Origin: Stereum hirsutum FP-91666 SS1
Lineage: Eukaryota; Basidiomycota; Agaricomycetes; Russulales; Stereaceae
Direction: 5' to 3'
Length of the DNA stretch: 64,000 nucleotides
NCBI RefSeq assembly: GCF_000264905.1
Contig: NW_006763153.1
Coordinates: forward strand, 319,505 to 383,504
The notes beneath the pieces are model-generated. The model saw only the letters and a list, made by a program, of their open reading frames with translations. It made no database searches and was not told where the DNA came from. A program made the position numbers and the translations under genes. Below, one piece after another: positions 34,227-46,960 of the stretch (position 1 is the stretch's first letter; every line of letters begins with the position of its first letter).

Positions 34227-34606
34227 GTCAGAAGAATCGAAGTTGAAGTCAAAGCTGGCGATACCGAGACCGAGAGAAGGTGGTGTGGCAGCCCGAGATC
34301 GATGAACCAGTGGGAGGGAAAGTGGTGCATGTACAGGAAGCGGAATGCCTGGACCCGGACGGACATGAAGAGCGCATCCACTGCCTTCCTTGCAGCATGT
34401 AGGACAGAACTTGCAACGGGATGATTGGGCCTTGCGCCTGCAGTTGAGCTTGTTACAGTCGGCATAGACCCGTCGCGGGCGCGGTTGCGTGTCTTGTGTA
34501 CCAGAGGGAGCGGGTTGCGTGTCAGCGGGAGGGATGAGGGGTGTGAGAAATGGAGCGGGTTCGGTAGCGCTCATTTTGGGAGTCTGGCGGTGGGACAGGT
34601 TCAACA

Positions 34607-37600
34607 CAGGACGCCAACGAAAATACCCACACCCGCCGAGATCCTTTCCACACTACAAGATCTTTGTCAATCATATTGCTTCCTGGGAATGGACCGGACC
34701 AACATACCAGGTAGTATGCTCGTCCGTATGTAGCCTTCTTGCGGTCTTTGACAACCTGCCAATGAACCAGTAGCCTACACTTTGGGTTCCAGCAATTAAA
34801 GGGGTCGGTAGAGGGATCCATAAGCCGTCAGATGGTCAGGGTAATATGGCGGTAAGAAAAATGAACAAGGATGTAGTAGCCAAACACTGGCGGGCTGAGT
34901 GCCGCAGAGAAGGGGTAGCGCGAGGAGAGAGAGCAGAATGAACAAGAGGAGCCGGATTGATAAAGGGCTCGGTGTATAGATTCGACTTTATCAACATGAT
35001 CGGTTCACACTGTTGCGATTCGAAACAAATATATTATTGTGAAGTGATCCGAGACAGTACAGGATGATCAATGGGCGACGGAACAAGTGCCACAGACTCG
35101 AGTACACCGGATTAGGCAATGGGTGGAGTGGCGCAGTGGAGTGGAGCGTGGAGGGTCAATGGAGTGTCGGGAACCTGACCTTTTTGGAAACGAGGCTCGA
35201 CGTGCGAGTGCGGGACTTGCCGAGCCGATTCCCTTATGTGGCCTGTGGAGGTTCGACGAGGTTCGGAGGGCGAAATAAAACGATAGAAATGTGGATAAAA
35301 ATGTGGGGGACTCGTGGAAACCGTGGCGTCATTCGTGGGTGGCGTGCGGGGGCGAATAATACAGAAAATGAATTAAAAGGAGGTCATATACGTAGGGTAC
35401 AGGTGACGGTTATGACAGCTACAGGGTTAGGTTAGGTTTTGGGTTAGGTTAGGGTTTGGCTATAGGTGGACACCTTAGGTCTAGGACCAGGCTACCTTAG
35501 CATGATCCTCCTCTGGTCCACACCAGTCAACCCATGAACTTGAAGTCCTCGTCGTGGGCTTCATTGCGCTCTTGCTCTCGTCGTTCTTGGTGTTGTCTCC
35601 TCTCGTATTCCCTGTCTTCCCGCAAAGTGTGCACAACATTTGACCTGAAATGAAGACCTGATGCTCTGAGATCTGATCGTCAGTGCTGATCCACTTGTGC
35701 CACTGTCCAATGAGGTCCCTTCAAAGTCAGCACTCTGTGCCAGTACTCCTCTGTTGGATGCCTTCGATACCTTGTTCTCTATTGATCAATGGGGTGCTCT
35801 ACTAAGTATACTGAGCATCAATGTGTTTCTCGGAAATTTTTTTTGAGCGCAGACATCATGATCCGTAGATGCTCGACCATCGCGCAATATGAAAGCTCAT
35901 TCTTGATCTGCATATCCTCATCGTCAGCGGCGTATGTGAGTGATGCTTCTGCGTGACATCTGTAAGGGCCTTATACGGCTTAGCTTCTTCTTATTCATTA
36001 GTCTCAGGAACAAACTCTGCCCTTGTGAATCAGGAGGCTCCCTCCACAGCAGGTGCACTTTCCCACAGACTAATAGAGCACGAGAGCATGCTGCAGGATG
36101 AGAATGCCGTGGATGCAGCAGAGATCTTGTAGTGAAAAAAGCTTCTTGAGGTTGAGCAATAAACAGGAAGATTCAAATGATTTTTGAAGAAAAGAAATGA
36201 GTGCTCGACGACGGAAACAAGTCTCGAACACATCATCGAGTGTTGCGACTGTTCATACCTCTTCAGCCTTGAGTAAGTAATCTCTCCCATATGCTTCGCC
36301 ACAGCAGGTAAGGAGCTTGTTTTTGCGTAAGAGCAAAAGCATCAAAACCCTGGGTATGATTGATCGCTCTCCCTTGAAGTGATTCTCACGGCGTGAGGTT
36401 ATGAATTTCTTCCATGTGACGGTATGAACACTTCAACCAATTTTCACTAACCATCAAAGTACTATTCTATAGGTCATATCACTTCTAGATCTGGCAGCTT
36501 GATGGTTGACGCGCGCCAATCGTTCAGCTCCCACCCTGACACGTACAGGCAGGGGGCGTTTGGTCAATTCCCGCATCTGCCACCAAGGCCCCCTTAGAGC
36601 GCTCAAGGTGGGTGGGTGACCACTTATCGTATGAGATGATCATCGTGAATTTTACTGTTGTCATCGATATTGTACGGTTCGGGCTCACTGCTTGATTGAA
36701 TGACAATGGTGGTGCGATGGATTAGATGTAGACTCCGTCACCATTTTGCTATGGCGCATAGAGCTACATTACATGAGCCGTCAGATGGTGTAGAAAGAGT
36801 CGGGATCTTGCTCATCCGGCGAGCCGCACTTAATGAGTTGATGATAATCAACGACATCATTAACAATACATCCTCAAAACTCTACAGAGGTGATGTTGTC
36901 GATGCCTTCCAGACGACGCTACCAGCAGAATGAGTTATGGCCATAAAGAGTTGGAGAGATGATGTTGGAAAGACGAGCGCACGCACGAGCGAACTAAACG
37001 ACGGCTGCGGTACACACTTCAACGTGAGCTCTAGAATAATAAAGTATCTGCCGCTATGGAGCTCGGCGCCGATGCGTGCAAGTACACCCCAAACGCCGGC
37101 CATTGGCATCCGCACCTTTTCGGGCGATATGCGCTGAAGGACAATCAGAAACAAATTCAGTCAGTGAATTTATCGTAGGAAAAGCGAGAGAAGAGCGCAC
37201 AAATCTCGGCTCGAATTGAGGGACACAGCGAGATGGACCCGTAAACGTACATGAAGGATGAAGGGATGCACACCCCTGTATATATGGGTCTTCGAGAGTA
37301 AGCCTGAACATCTAAGAAATGAAAGGTGTGTTAGATAATGTCAAAGTCATTAAGACCTTTGGGGAAAATCAGGACACACTAGACACTGTTGAGCATTTGA
37401 TTGCCTTCGAATTTGAAGCAGAATCTGCACGATTCTGGCACCATAGCTCGAATCGAGTGACGAAACCGCAAACAGCTCGGACCGAGAGCGGTCGACGAAG
37501 CAATATTGAGCGTGACTCAAATTGGTGAGGGGAACGGTTAAGCATATCGACCTTGGAACTCGGGAGCCTATCAATAGTGAACTCCCCGGCCATAAATGAA

Positions 37601-39752
37601 CAAATGAGGTGAGTGCACTACACCGCCAAGATTGTTCTGTAGGTCTGAGCTGCGTAGAGCACTTAGCATTAATGGCGCGACGAGAGCGTAGGTAGACGTA
37701 CTAATCAGGAATGATCCATGAATGCGGGACGAGCCGAACGTCGGAAAGAAAGCAGCGGTGAGGAAGATCCTCGAGACGTCAATGAGAAAAATGGTGCGCT
37801 GAATTGTTTGCACATGGCATACTTCAAACCCTTGCCGGACGAAATGGGCCATGTTGAGCACGACATTCATACGAAGCTTCGAGAGTGGTCATGCCTTTTA
37901 AATCGAATTTCCACTCATTACAGAGACGTATATGACGGTACACGATGACCTACAAGCCGAGCTAATATATCATGTCGTCGGTAGTCAGCTAACTTAACCC
38001 TTCGCGAAACATAGAGTTGGAGACAAGGAAGCTCACCATGCAATCTTAACCCTTAGGCTCCATCTCCAAAACGATCACCGCGAGCTCCACAGCATCTCGT
38101 CAAACCGCCTTCGCTATCGCCTCTAGCCACGTCGTTCAGAACCGCATCTCAAAGAACCACATTCGCCAATTGCGACCCTCCTCGCCACCGCCACCTATGC
38201 CACTGCTCGTACCGCCCTCATAGTCATTCATGTCCATCTTCTGTCATGAACTCCCGCTTTCTACTATTCACTTGTATACGCACCCGCTTGTATCCACACC
38301 GTTCGCCTCTCCATCCACCCAGTCCTTTCTCCAAGACACGGCCTCTGTCCAGCCAAACGCCAGATCGGACATGACGTCATTCTTCGAGGTTGGCGGAGGC
38401 GTAAGATAGCATTATCGAAGTCACAGGCATGCCAAATGTACCGGCTGAAGGGGTAGAGCTAAAGGCAGCGGCGGTATTTGTGTTGAGAGATATCGCGGTG
38501 GCGACACTGAATGAAGTGGCGGTGGAGCAGGCAGAGTTCGAAGTGGTGCCGTGACGAACTTGAAAAAGTGAGGCGTGCAACACGCAGGTTCAACGTGAGA
38601 ACAGGGAAGATGGTGACTAAAGCGACAGAGCTCGTTGAAATAGACGTACGCTAGTATCAAGGTGTTCGTTTCGCCACTGGTAGACGTTCGTATAGGCCCT
38701 GCCCAGCGGTCTAAACATCTTACACGTCCTCCGACCACCTCGCCTCCTTCGATCTTCGGGGAGGGAGATGTTGTGCTGGTACAAATGACAACGAAGAACG
38801 AAGGGCCATGAGAAGAAGTGGGCGGCATTTGAACCCGATTTAACTGTCGATGCTGCTAGTAGGCATCGGATCGTCTGGGTTTGGAAGCGCTATACCGCAC
38901 GCCGAATGGTTCAGAATGTGGAGGCGATGTTGGTGGGTGAAAATGTGAAGGAAATGGACGTACCTGCGGCGAGGATTTCTCGAACCTACACAATGAATCA
39001 AATGCACGCAATGACTGCAGACAACATTCGGCCATCGTCATCGCCGGGGTTTGTGTATGAAGGCCTGAAAATTTAGTGGTTCAGAGACAAAGACATATAG
39101 CTTCAAATGAACCAGGTGTTTCACGGCCCGCAAAGGCATCGTTTGAGGCATGGTCGTTGAACGGCGGGATAGAGAGTCATCGCAGGCGCATTTTAAACAG
39201 CGAGGTTGCCGGCTTGCTGGCAGTCATGACGTTCGTGCTCGGATTGATACACCTTGGAGGGACATGTCTGATGATGAAAAAGGGGGAGCAGAAGGGGTAT
39301 ATTGATTGCAGTGAAGGCTCGAAAAGAGTATGGTCGAGGTTTGATCGGGGATGTTTTTGGCTTGGCTCAAAGCGTGGCGTCTGTTTGCGCTTGTTAGGTT
39401 CCAAAAGCGATAGCCTGCGCCACCGCACCGTTGAACAGCGTCCTACGCGTTCTTGTCGTCCTCGTCCGCCTCTGACGGTCCTCTGAGTCTCAGACTTACC
39501 GCATCTCCTCAGACAATGGTACCGTAACGAAAAGCCAGAGCTGAAAAGTCAACCCCACGCCTCGAATCCTTAGGCTATCTCTCTCTCTTTGTCTTCTCCA
39601 CTCGGCTTCGCTCTCGCCACTCTTCAGACTAAGTACGTCTTGCTTCTCTTCTGTGAGCTAGGAACGGACATGGGCAGTGGCTGAAACGAGAGCAGGGCGA
39701 ATTACTCAAAACGTCGTGGTATATCAGAACGGATGTCATATATAGGAGTAGG
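34607..39752. other. Gene-poor region
   Basis: Many short ORFs occur on both strands (for example plus 35,064-35,435; minus 36,030-36,302; minus 38,421-38,828; plus 39,076-39,486), but none has a recognisable motif, consistent splice structure or homology I can name. The 36.9-37.9 kb stretch has several open frames on the minus strand that could be a decayed gene. Apart from the telomere-like stretch listed separately, I see nothing defined here. Confidence 0.4.
35424..35458. repeat. Short interstitial telomere-like repeats
   Basis: GGGTTAGGTTAGG, TTTTGGGTTAGGTTAGGG and neighbours are degenerate TTAGGG units, the telomere repeat of most fungi. At about 35 bp the tract is too short to be a telomere here, and it is far from any known end. 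Confidence 0.6.
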
Positions 39753-41560
39753 ATGGATTCAATGGTCGATGGAGCCCTTCAGTGCGCCTCTTTCACACAT
39801 TCTCCCCCCCCTCTCTTCCAAGTACTAACCCGATCCTCTTTACTCCCTCAAATATATAAGGCGTACTCATCCGATATTACTTCAACAGCGCCCAAACGCA
39901 TATGCATCTCTCCCACCGTCGTTCTCTTCGGCTCCCGGTTTATACATACTCAAGGGGTCAACAGATTTCCACAAGTCACCGGGACATTCGACGGACTACC
40001 GTTGCAGACCACTGGGAGTAGACAGATTGTCGTGGTGGTGGGTCCAAAAAAGATGATCGTGGCGCCACAATCGGAAGATACAGTGGAAAGTTATATGTCG
40101 TTCGAGCAAGGATCCTCGCGCCAGACCTCGCCAGATCCGTTCAACTGGCTTTCATCAAGGACAACGCAGGATGCTCTTTCTAACACGCTCTCCATCAGCC
40201 ATGAACATGTATCTTACTATGTACCTTGTTACGATATCAACAAACATACAGCTCGTCATCTCCTTGCATCCTCAGACTCCTCTTGGACTCGAAGGGATCG
40301 TACTCGACGTCATGTCTACTAGCCAACATCTTTTTCTCGCATCCCCTTCGAAGTCGTCTAAAGATGAAGTCAATTCCTGGGCCCTGCTCCACATCATCGG
40401 CGCAAAAGCGAGCCTTGGGTCCCATTCAGCCTTTCCAAGTGCCTGTCAAGCTTCCCTCGTTCGGAGACCGCGGTGTCCTTCGTTCCTAACCGTTCGGGGA
40501 AACAACGAGCTGAGGCTTTAAAGGAAGGACTTATGGAGGCAGGAGGTCTCAAAAGGTTGAAATCAGCGAATTCAATGAAAACACAAGCGGAAGACGCAGC
40601 GGGGATGGTGAGAGGTGTGGCGTCGATGAAGGACTTAGGGCTCCGAGCGAAGGGAATGTTGATATTGGATCGAATGGTAATAGTGGGGAACAGTAGACAT
40701 CCAAAGGTTCGTCCAGTCCGGATTGTTCGGTCTTTACTCGATCTTTCTTTATCACTCTTTGATCTCTCCCACTATCTCGTTTTCTCGTACAATATTTGGT
40801 CGCATCGAACAATTCATGTTTTCTCATTCACATCAGTAATCCATTCCGGGACTGACACGTCCGTACCCTCTAATAGAAACTCGCTGAACCCAATGCCCTC
40901 GCCCTCCCTACGACTGGCCCACAACACACCATCCATCCCCTCTGACACTCCCTTAACCCCACCTCTACATACGTCTTCATTAGACGGCTCCTCACCTCCG
41001 TCCCGATTAACAAGGAGCTCATCGAACACAGGACTCATCTCGACTCGTCTCGGCCGTAGTCCTGAAGCCTCGATAGCTGATATTTAGCAGAGTCCGTGGC
41101 CGACGAGTTATTCGAAGAGTTCGAAGAGTTGTCGAGGAGTATCTAGTGCGTAATATGGGTAGCGTCGGCTCTATGGATTGACTTTAGATGGACCAATCCC
41201 CGGCGAAGTCTTCTTACAAGACCGCTCTCAACCATACGGCCTCCAGCATCTTCGGCATCCGTCTCCTGAACCCCGGCGACATTCAAGAGTCAAACAAGCT
41301 CACTACGTTTACACATCACGACCTCGTCATCATGCCGTGCATTCGCATCGACACCCATTGTACCGATCACCTCATCTTCTTCCTCCCCTTCACGACCACC
41401 AATCATAATCTCAGTCGATCCTTAGGCTTCATACCTTGTCATCGTGCGACCCGAAACTGGACTATACTAAGGCCAATTGCGCCGTCCGCACCGTCAGCAG
41501 CAGCGTCGACGATCTTAACGTGGACGACCCTCCTTCGTCCATAGCATCGCGAGGCTTACT
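39753..41560 (+). other. Possible decayed coding region, unidentified
   Basis: Overlapping plus frames show a coding-like succession. STSQHLFLASPSKSSKDEVN and WALLHIIGAKASLG lie near 40,320-40,420. A Lys/Ala-rich helix QRAEALKEGLMEAGGLKRLK with MVRGVASMKDLGLRAKG lies near 40,500-40,680. A Ser/Pro-rich segment follows to 41,090, then MDQSPAKSSYKTALNHTASS near 41,190. The blocks are in different frames and may be exons or frameshifted. I do not recognise the protein. Confidence 0.3.
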
Positions 41561-43613
41561 AGACGCGTCGAGGTTGTGCGGAGAGGACGGGAGCTCCTGA
41601 CTCTTTTTTCACCCTTGTACGTATACAGTATCTGCCCGTTTCTCAGATATTTTCTCTTTCGTTCCACCGGGTGTATGTACCTGGTATACGCCGCCGCCGC
41701 CACGGTGAATGCATTAATTTCACCTTCTCTTTGATGTTCGCTTGAGCTATGCTCAACCAAACTTGCCCATAAATATCGGTACTGCGACGACTTTGGCGGC
41801 ACTGTCTGGATACCGTCTAAATAGGACTGTGTGGCGCATTGTGGTCTCTCTGCATTTGTACCTTGAAGGAGCTGATCGATTCCACATAGTCGTGCAGAAG
41901 CATGTGTAGTTGGTTGGTTCCTCTTCGTGCGACAGCCAGTCGTGCTCTTTACGCAACTCGCTTGCCAGATCTGCTCATGCTCGCAGTTCATGTAATTGGA
42001 ACCGAGATCGTAGCCATACCTCAGAGTTGGACCTTACCGCGTTCGTTTGGCGAACATTTTTTAATGGTTATTTTAATCGTTCATCGTTCTAAAATTACCC
42101 ACTCTATGATACCAAACTCACGCGTCGCCACACAGGACGATATATAAAAAAATGCATTCTCGCGCAGGCTTGGCTTATTCCTGGTCCAGTATTATAGAAT
42201 GGGCTAAGAAGAACATCGTCGACAACCATCTCTCCGAAAATCCTTCCTCCTATGAATTCGAGATCGTCATGTCCCGCTGGTGGAAGAACAACTGGAAAGG
42301 AAGCGACAAGGCATGCTGGTTTGTTATATCTTCTGTTTTATCGACTCTCTCTGACTCAAGCACTGGCAGTCCCTAGCCATATCGTGTACGCATGAATCCT
42401 ACGGTGGAGCTGCCCATGAAACCCTCCTGCGATGGCTTCGTGTGAGCTTTCCAAAGTATCCCCTCTCTCTAGCTACGGAAGAATCACTCAGCCAGTCTTC
42501 GTGGCACTCCAACGAAGCCGTCACCTCTGACTTCCTCACTTTTATACCGCGCTACACTGATACCATCGAACTTGCCAGGACTACGTTCTGTGGAATCGGC
42601 TGGGCTCGTGTCTCGAAGGGTAATAAAGCTGAAGAGTCCTTAGGAACATACTGCGAGGCACCTAGTCTCCGCCCTACGTGTACTCGGGCGATCTACAATG
42701 TCGGCGTTGCATGTGCGTGTCTTCGCCAGTGAGGATGGAGATCCTAATCTGACTTTACGACGATCCAGACCTCAACATCGGAGCCCACAAGGAAGCTGTG
42801 GAGCATTTTTAAACGCACTGGCCATGCAAAAAACCACCGGAGAAAAGAGCGAACAGCTCTGGGTTACCCTCCGAAGGGCGTTCGCGATGAGGGTATGTGG
42901 CCTACTTTGTCCCCTCCCTGAAAACCTGCCTTGGGTAGAAGATCTCACTTGTCGTTTCTGGCTTGTCACAGAACCGAACCGACTTGGCGCAGTCAAAAAT
43001 AATCCCAATTCTGACATATTCCGTAAAGAGTGCTTTGATTTCTAGAAAGGCTGCCTACGGCTAATGCTATTGCGTGGCACCTGTAATGTCCGTGTATTTC
43101 CAGAGTCGCTTCCCCGAATGCTCGATAGCTGGGGCACGCGCTCGATGTAGCCCAATCGTTATTGTATCAAATTGTAGGTACCGTTCACTGAGGTGAATCG
43201 TACATGAAATACCGCCACTGCACGGTCGTTCCACGAGGGCGTTTTGGACCTTGATGGCTTATAGTAGCGATTCATCTACAGCTGAAAACGTCCTAAGGTT
43301 TACCTCCCAGTCCATATAGTATCTTGATTCGTCCGACGCTAAGTTTCAGCAAGGTACGGTCGAGGGGCGCTGCCTTTTTGGAGAGCTAATGCGCTCATTT
43401 ACTTATCTGTGTACCGTGGTAGGCTCTAGAGTAAAGGGTGTGGGTTCCACGTGAGAAGACGGGCCGGAACATGGCCACGCACTGACAATGTGTTCACCAC
43501 ACGCATTGTCGCTCTCATCCTTGACTTGTCCGATATCTTCATATATCAGTCTGTTGCCTTGGCTGTCTTCAGCGCACACAACATCCGTGCTTTGTTCTGG
43601 AATACTGCTCCCA
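41561..43613 (+). other. Unassigned plus-strand ORFs before the second dioxygenase
   Basis: 42,152-42,376 reads MHSRAGLAYSWSSIIEWAKK followed by a charged stretch with RWWKNNWKGSDKACW, and ends near a GT splice-like site. 42,442-42,732 and 42,698-43,045 continue with shifted frames. They could be exons of one small gene, which I cannot name. From 43,046 to 43,613 nothing is recognised, and this is probably the promoter of the dioxygenase gene. Confidence 0.3.
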
Positions 43614-46600
43614 ATGTCAAGAATCGTCTTTTCTGAAATAACTGGCTTCACTCCAGATGACGCTTTCATCTACCCCTCTAATTCAGAATCAGACGCTGGG
43701 TCCGACTCTGGGTCTGGGTCCGACTCTGTGACCTCTAAGCGTTCTGAAAGAAGAGCTAGGTATCCAATGACCATCACCATCATGAATACCAGAGGCCAAT
43801 CCAACAACTGTCAGCTAGGTAAGCTCAGTTGTGTCTTCACCGGCACTTGGGACGCCTTCGGCTGCCAGAACGCGTTACTCTGCCAAACAGCCGAGAAACG
43901 CTGTTTGCGCGAGCAATCGAGAAGCTCGGGCACTGCAGCACTGCTCCGCGTTTTGGTAGAGCAACGTTGCAATGTTGATGGCAGCCGGACGCAGCCTAAT
44001 TATCAGGCCACACAATTTGGGTCTTACTGGTGCCACATCGCGTTCTTAGGTGTTTTTCCAACCGACACGGTATCCAACATCTTTCATCGTCTGCAACGCC
44101 AACGTCGGGTGCCTAAGCTGAAGCGGGGCCAGTTCTTCCTCTGCCGTTCCTCCCTAGGCTTCGGTGTGCTCCACAAGTCGGCTACCCTCGAGGATGAAGA
44201 TGTTAGTCCTGACTCCGTCCTGTTCCTGCTGGCTCGATATGAGAGTGGTGGTTTACAGCTCAAGAGACCCGAGGGGGGTTCGTCCTACTCCATCTTATTC
44301 TGTCATTGCAGAAAAAAATTGAGGACCGTGATGTAGCTCGTGTGCTCCGTCCCAGACCTCCCAGAACTACCAACCCAGCCTTTTCCTCCAATACGCCGCC
44401 CGCCTTCACTTACTCTGGAGAAGATCCCGCCCTTGTTATCAAGAGCAAGTGTACTCTTGACAGCCTCATAGACGACTACGTTGATTCTTTCGAGGGCTGT
44501 GGAATTGAGGACAAAGATGAGAAGGGCTATATCAGCGCGAAATTGAGGGAGGCTTTGGGAGAGATGTTCTTGGTGCCGGAGGGAGTGAGAAAGAACAAAA
44601 GTGGGGAAGAGAGCGAGAAGGAAGGGGAGGACCGGGAGGACCGGGAGGATGGAGAGGACGGGGAGGATAGGGAGAATGAGGAGGACGGAGAAGACGAGGA
44701 GGACGGAGAAGATGAGGAGGACGGGGAGGACTGGGAGGACTGGGAGGACGGGGAGGACGGGGAGGACGGGAAGGGAGAGGAGGGCGAGGAGGGCGAGGAG
44801 GGCGAGGAAGAAGACAAGGAGGACAAGTACAAGGGGCGAGTGGCACAAGCGGGCCCAAAAGCTCTCTACCGTGAGGTTGAGATAGAGGATGTGGTGACGA
44901 GTCAAGAGAGGGAAGAGGGTGAGGTCTCAGATGATGACTTCAAGCCGGTGAGTTGTTTCAGTTGTCCGGGCACGTCGTGATCTGACAGGAACACAGAGTG
45001 CTCAGGGCTCTCAGTACTCCGTTATCAGCGATGATGACTTGGAAGACGGTGAAGTCTCTGGCTCCGAGGCGCAAGACTTCCCGACTGTGAGTTATAGTGC
45101 AATGCTCACCTACTAGTCTGTCTAAACAAAGATATAGGTCTCTGAAGCTGTCTCTTCTGAGATCGCTGCTCATGTAGCAAGGGAAGAAGGTGGATCTGAA
45201 GCATCGGAAGATGATGACCCACCAGCACCGGTAATTATTCTCGCTCATAATACAGGTAATTTATATTTAATTTGGCTACACACTCTAGGCCTACCGACAA
45301 TCATACATGGCAAATAAACGAACACTTCGCAATCCAAAACAGGACTGGCAGAAAGTGGACGCTGACATTGCTTCGTGAGTTTTGATTGTGTTATATTATG
45401 GGTATCGCAATATTGAGCCTTTACCTTGTTAGTTCAACGCAAGCTGTCTCTCAGGTCTCAGGGCCTACTGCATCTAGCCTGAAGAGAAAGAGGCGAGGTA
45501 AACAATCCTCTTCCAACTTCCTTGCTAAGCAGCAGAAACGCCACAAACCAAATGATGAGGATCGAAGGCAGAAGAGGCTACATCGGCGAATGCTTGACAG
45601 CGCGACCTTAATGCAGGTAACTTCCTTTAGGCTGCTAAAGGAGGCAGGTGTCACCAAAACTGGATGGCATGGCCTTCCTCCACCTCCTTTGGCCCGTAGG
45701 ACTATTTTGAGCCAATGGAATTCTGGGAAAATTAAAGAGCACTTGACAAAGTTTACCCTCATTCCTTACTATGAAGAGTAGGCCTGGTTATATATTGTGC
45801 CAACTTCTGCTCAGCGCTCATACATAATACTCAGGGATCCTGTTCCGGTGTGGCTTTTGGATGGAGATTCCCTAGGTTGGGGTTACCGAACGGCCAAGGC
45901 TCCCTGGCTGGAGGCCCTTGGTCCTGATATAGCTTGTGCATTCGAGCGATTGGCGATGTATGACATCAACAATCTTGCCGTTAAGAAGGAGTGTAAAGGG
46001 GGAACTCGGGGAGATCATGTTCCTATTATCATTGGTCATTATCGACAATCTGCTAAGGTATGGATAGATTTATTTTACTAATTCATATCTGGCTGATGAC
46101 AATCAGGTCCCTTCCCTTACAGGATGGCATAAAGGCAAAGAGAAACTCATTTCTGCATTCATGGCAGACCCTGCCATTCAACGACTTCAGTAAGTTGATA
46201 TTATTTTTTTCTTCTATAGGTCATACCACTTATATAATGTCAGTCAATTTGTGTCCAAGGTAGTAGAATTGGCCTTTCCAGGTATCGCGGACCGTTTTAG
46301 GCGCTGTGCTGCCTGGCATAAGGAGAGGCATGGAATAGAGCCGATGTTTGGCCTTTTCTGGAACTTCTGCCTCAACGGGATCCTGATTGATCAGAGACGG
46401 GTCCACTGTAGGCCCCACGCTGACTCTAAGAATCCTATTGGAGTTTGTGCCTTAATGACATATATTACCTGGGGATGTGTGTATCTTAATTACTTCTTCA
46501 ATTATGTTATACTAATTGAGTTTGCAGCATACTTTAACGACACTGTTCGTTCCTGGCTAGTAATTTGGGAGGCTGGTGTCATCATTCAACTTCCCCCATG

Positions 46601-46960
46601 GGTCCTTTTTATCTATCCATCTTCCTTGTTCTATCATTTCAATATTGATATCCATGGTGAGTGATTTATTTGAAAGGTCAATACTCCATCTCACTTTGCA
46701 ATCTAGATATAAAGTTTGTGACTACGGATGGGGAGGACCTTCCAACTCCAGAGAATTCCAAGCCTATACAAGATGGAGATGATGATGGTAGGGGCAGTGT
46801 TGTATGGTTCAACATGGCCACCATGCTTCAGTCTTCAGAGTCAGGTGCCGATACTCTGAAGGAGGTCAGAGAGAGAGGGGAGTCAGGCTACGCAGAAATG
46901 ACTGTGCAGGAGGCTTTTGAGTATATTGCTATCAGAAAGCCTGTTCAACCAAGGAAGTAG
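43614..46960 (+). CDS. Second 2-oxoglutarate/Fe(II) dioxygenase, TET/JBP-like, 13 exons, 879 aa
   Basis: Exons: 43614-43818, 43869-43955, 44050-44201, 44312-44947, 44997-45086, 45138-45230, 45289-45374, 45433-45777, 45835-46057, 46107-46189, 46220-46476, 46528-46656 and 46707-46960. All introns are GT-AG (30-110 nt) with matching phases, and the 2,640-nt product is open throughout. The N terminus is Ser/Asp-rich. The middle has a long Glu/Asp/Gly tract (44,600-44,820), then a basic LKRKRRGKQ segment likely to be nuclear-targeting. The catalytic fold is near the C terminus: VHCRPHADSKN supplies HxD, SWLVIWEAGVIIQLPPWV and FIYPSSLFYHFNIDIH supply core strands and the distal histidine, and GRGSVVWFN the 2OG-binding arginine. 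Related proteins are widespread in mushrooms. Assignment to TET/JBP rather than another 2OG oxygenase class is less certain than for the 15.2-kb gene. The 30-nt and 110-nt introns are the least secure joins. Confidence 0.75.

Larger units (their letters stand above)
31538..34574 (-). pseudogene. Cys-cluster family protein, split by a solo LTR and frameshifted
   Basis: From the right: an ATG at 34,574 (MSATEPAPFL), a Pro/Thr-rich leader, then a cysteine cluster with NKLNCRRKAQSSRCKFCPTC and GSGCALH (about 34,480-34,400). An LTR inserts at 34,226. On the other side a Ser/Thr-rich linker continues, then a domain with SHTPPKIIIIDDCRAFPKFS and RYRFWTEVSLDT (32,600-32,440), a charged linker, and the C-terminal WPSDWFVIDVSNGLKEMD, FEQVFGVPFRSSQYHKIR and RGLWSAWHKM (31,830-31,600). 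To my recollection this architecture is a multicopy mushroom family of unknown function. Removing the LTR and one target copy restores adjacency, but at least three frameshifts remain (about 32,800, 32,150 and 31,950), so it is dead or error-ridden. Confidence 0.65.

Noticed and set aside
44303..44905. 200-aa minus-strand Leu/Pro-rich ORF
   Set aside because: It is the antisense of the Glu/Asp/Gly tract of the second dioxygenase; its low-complexity composition explains the open frame.
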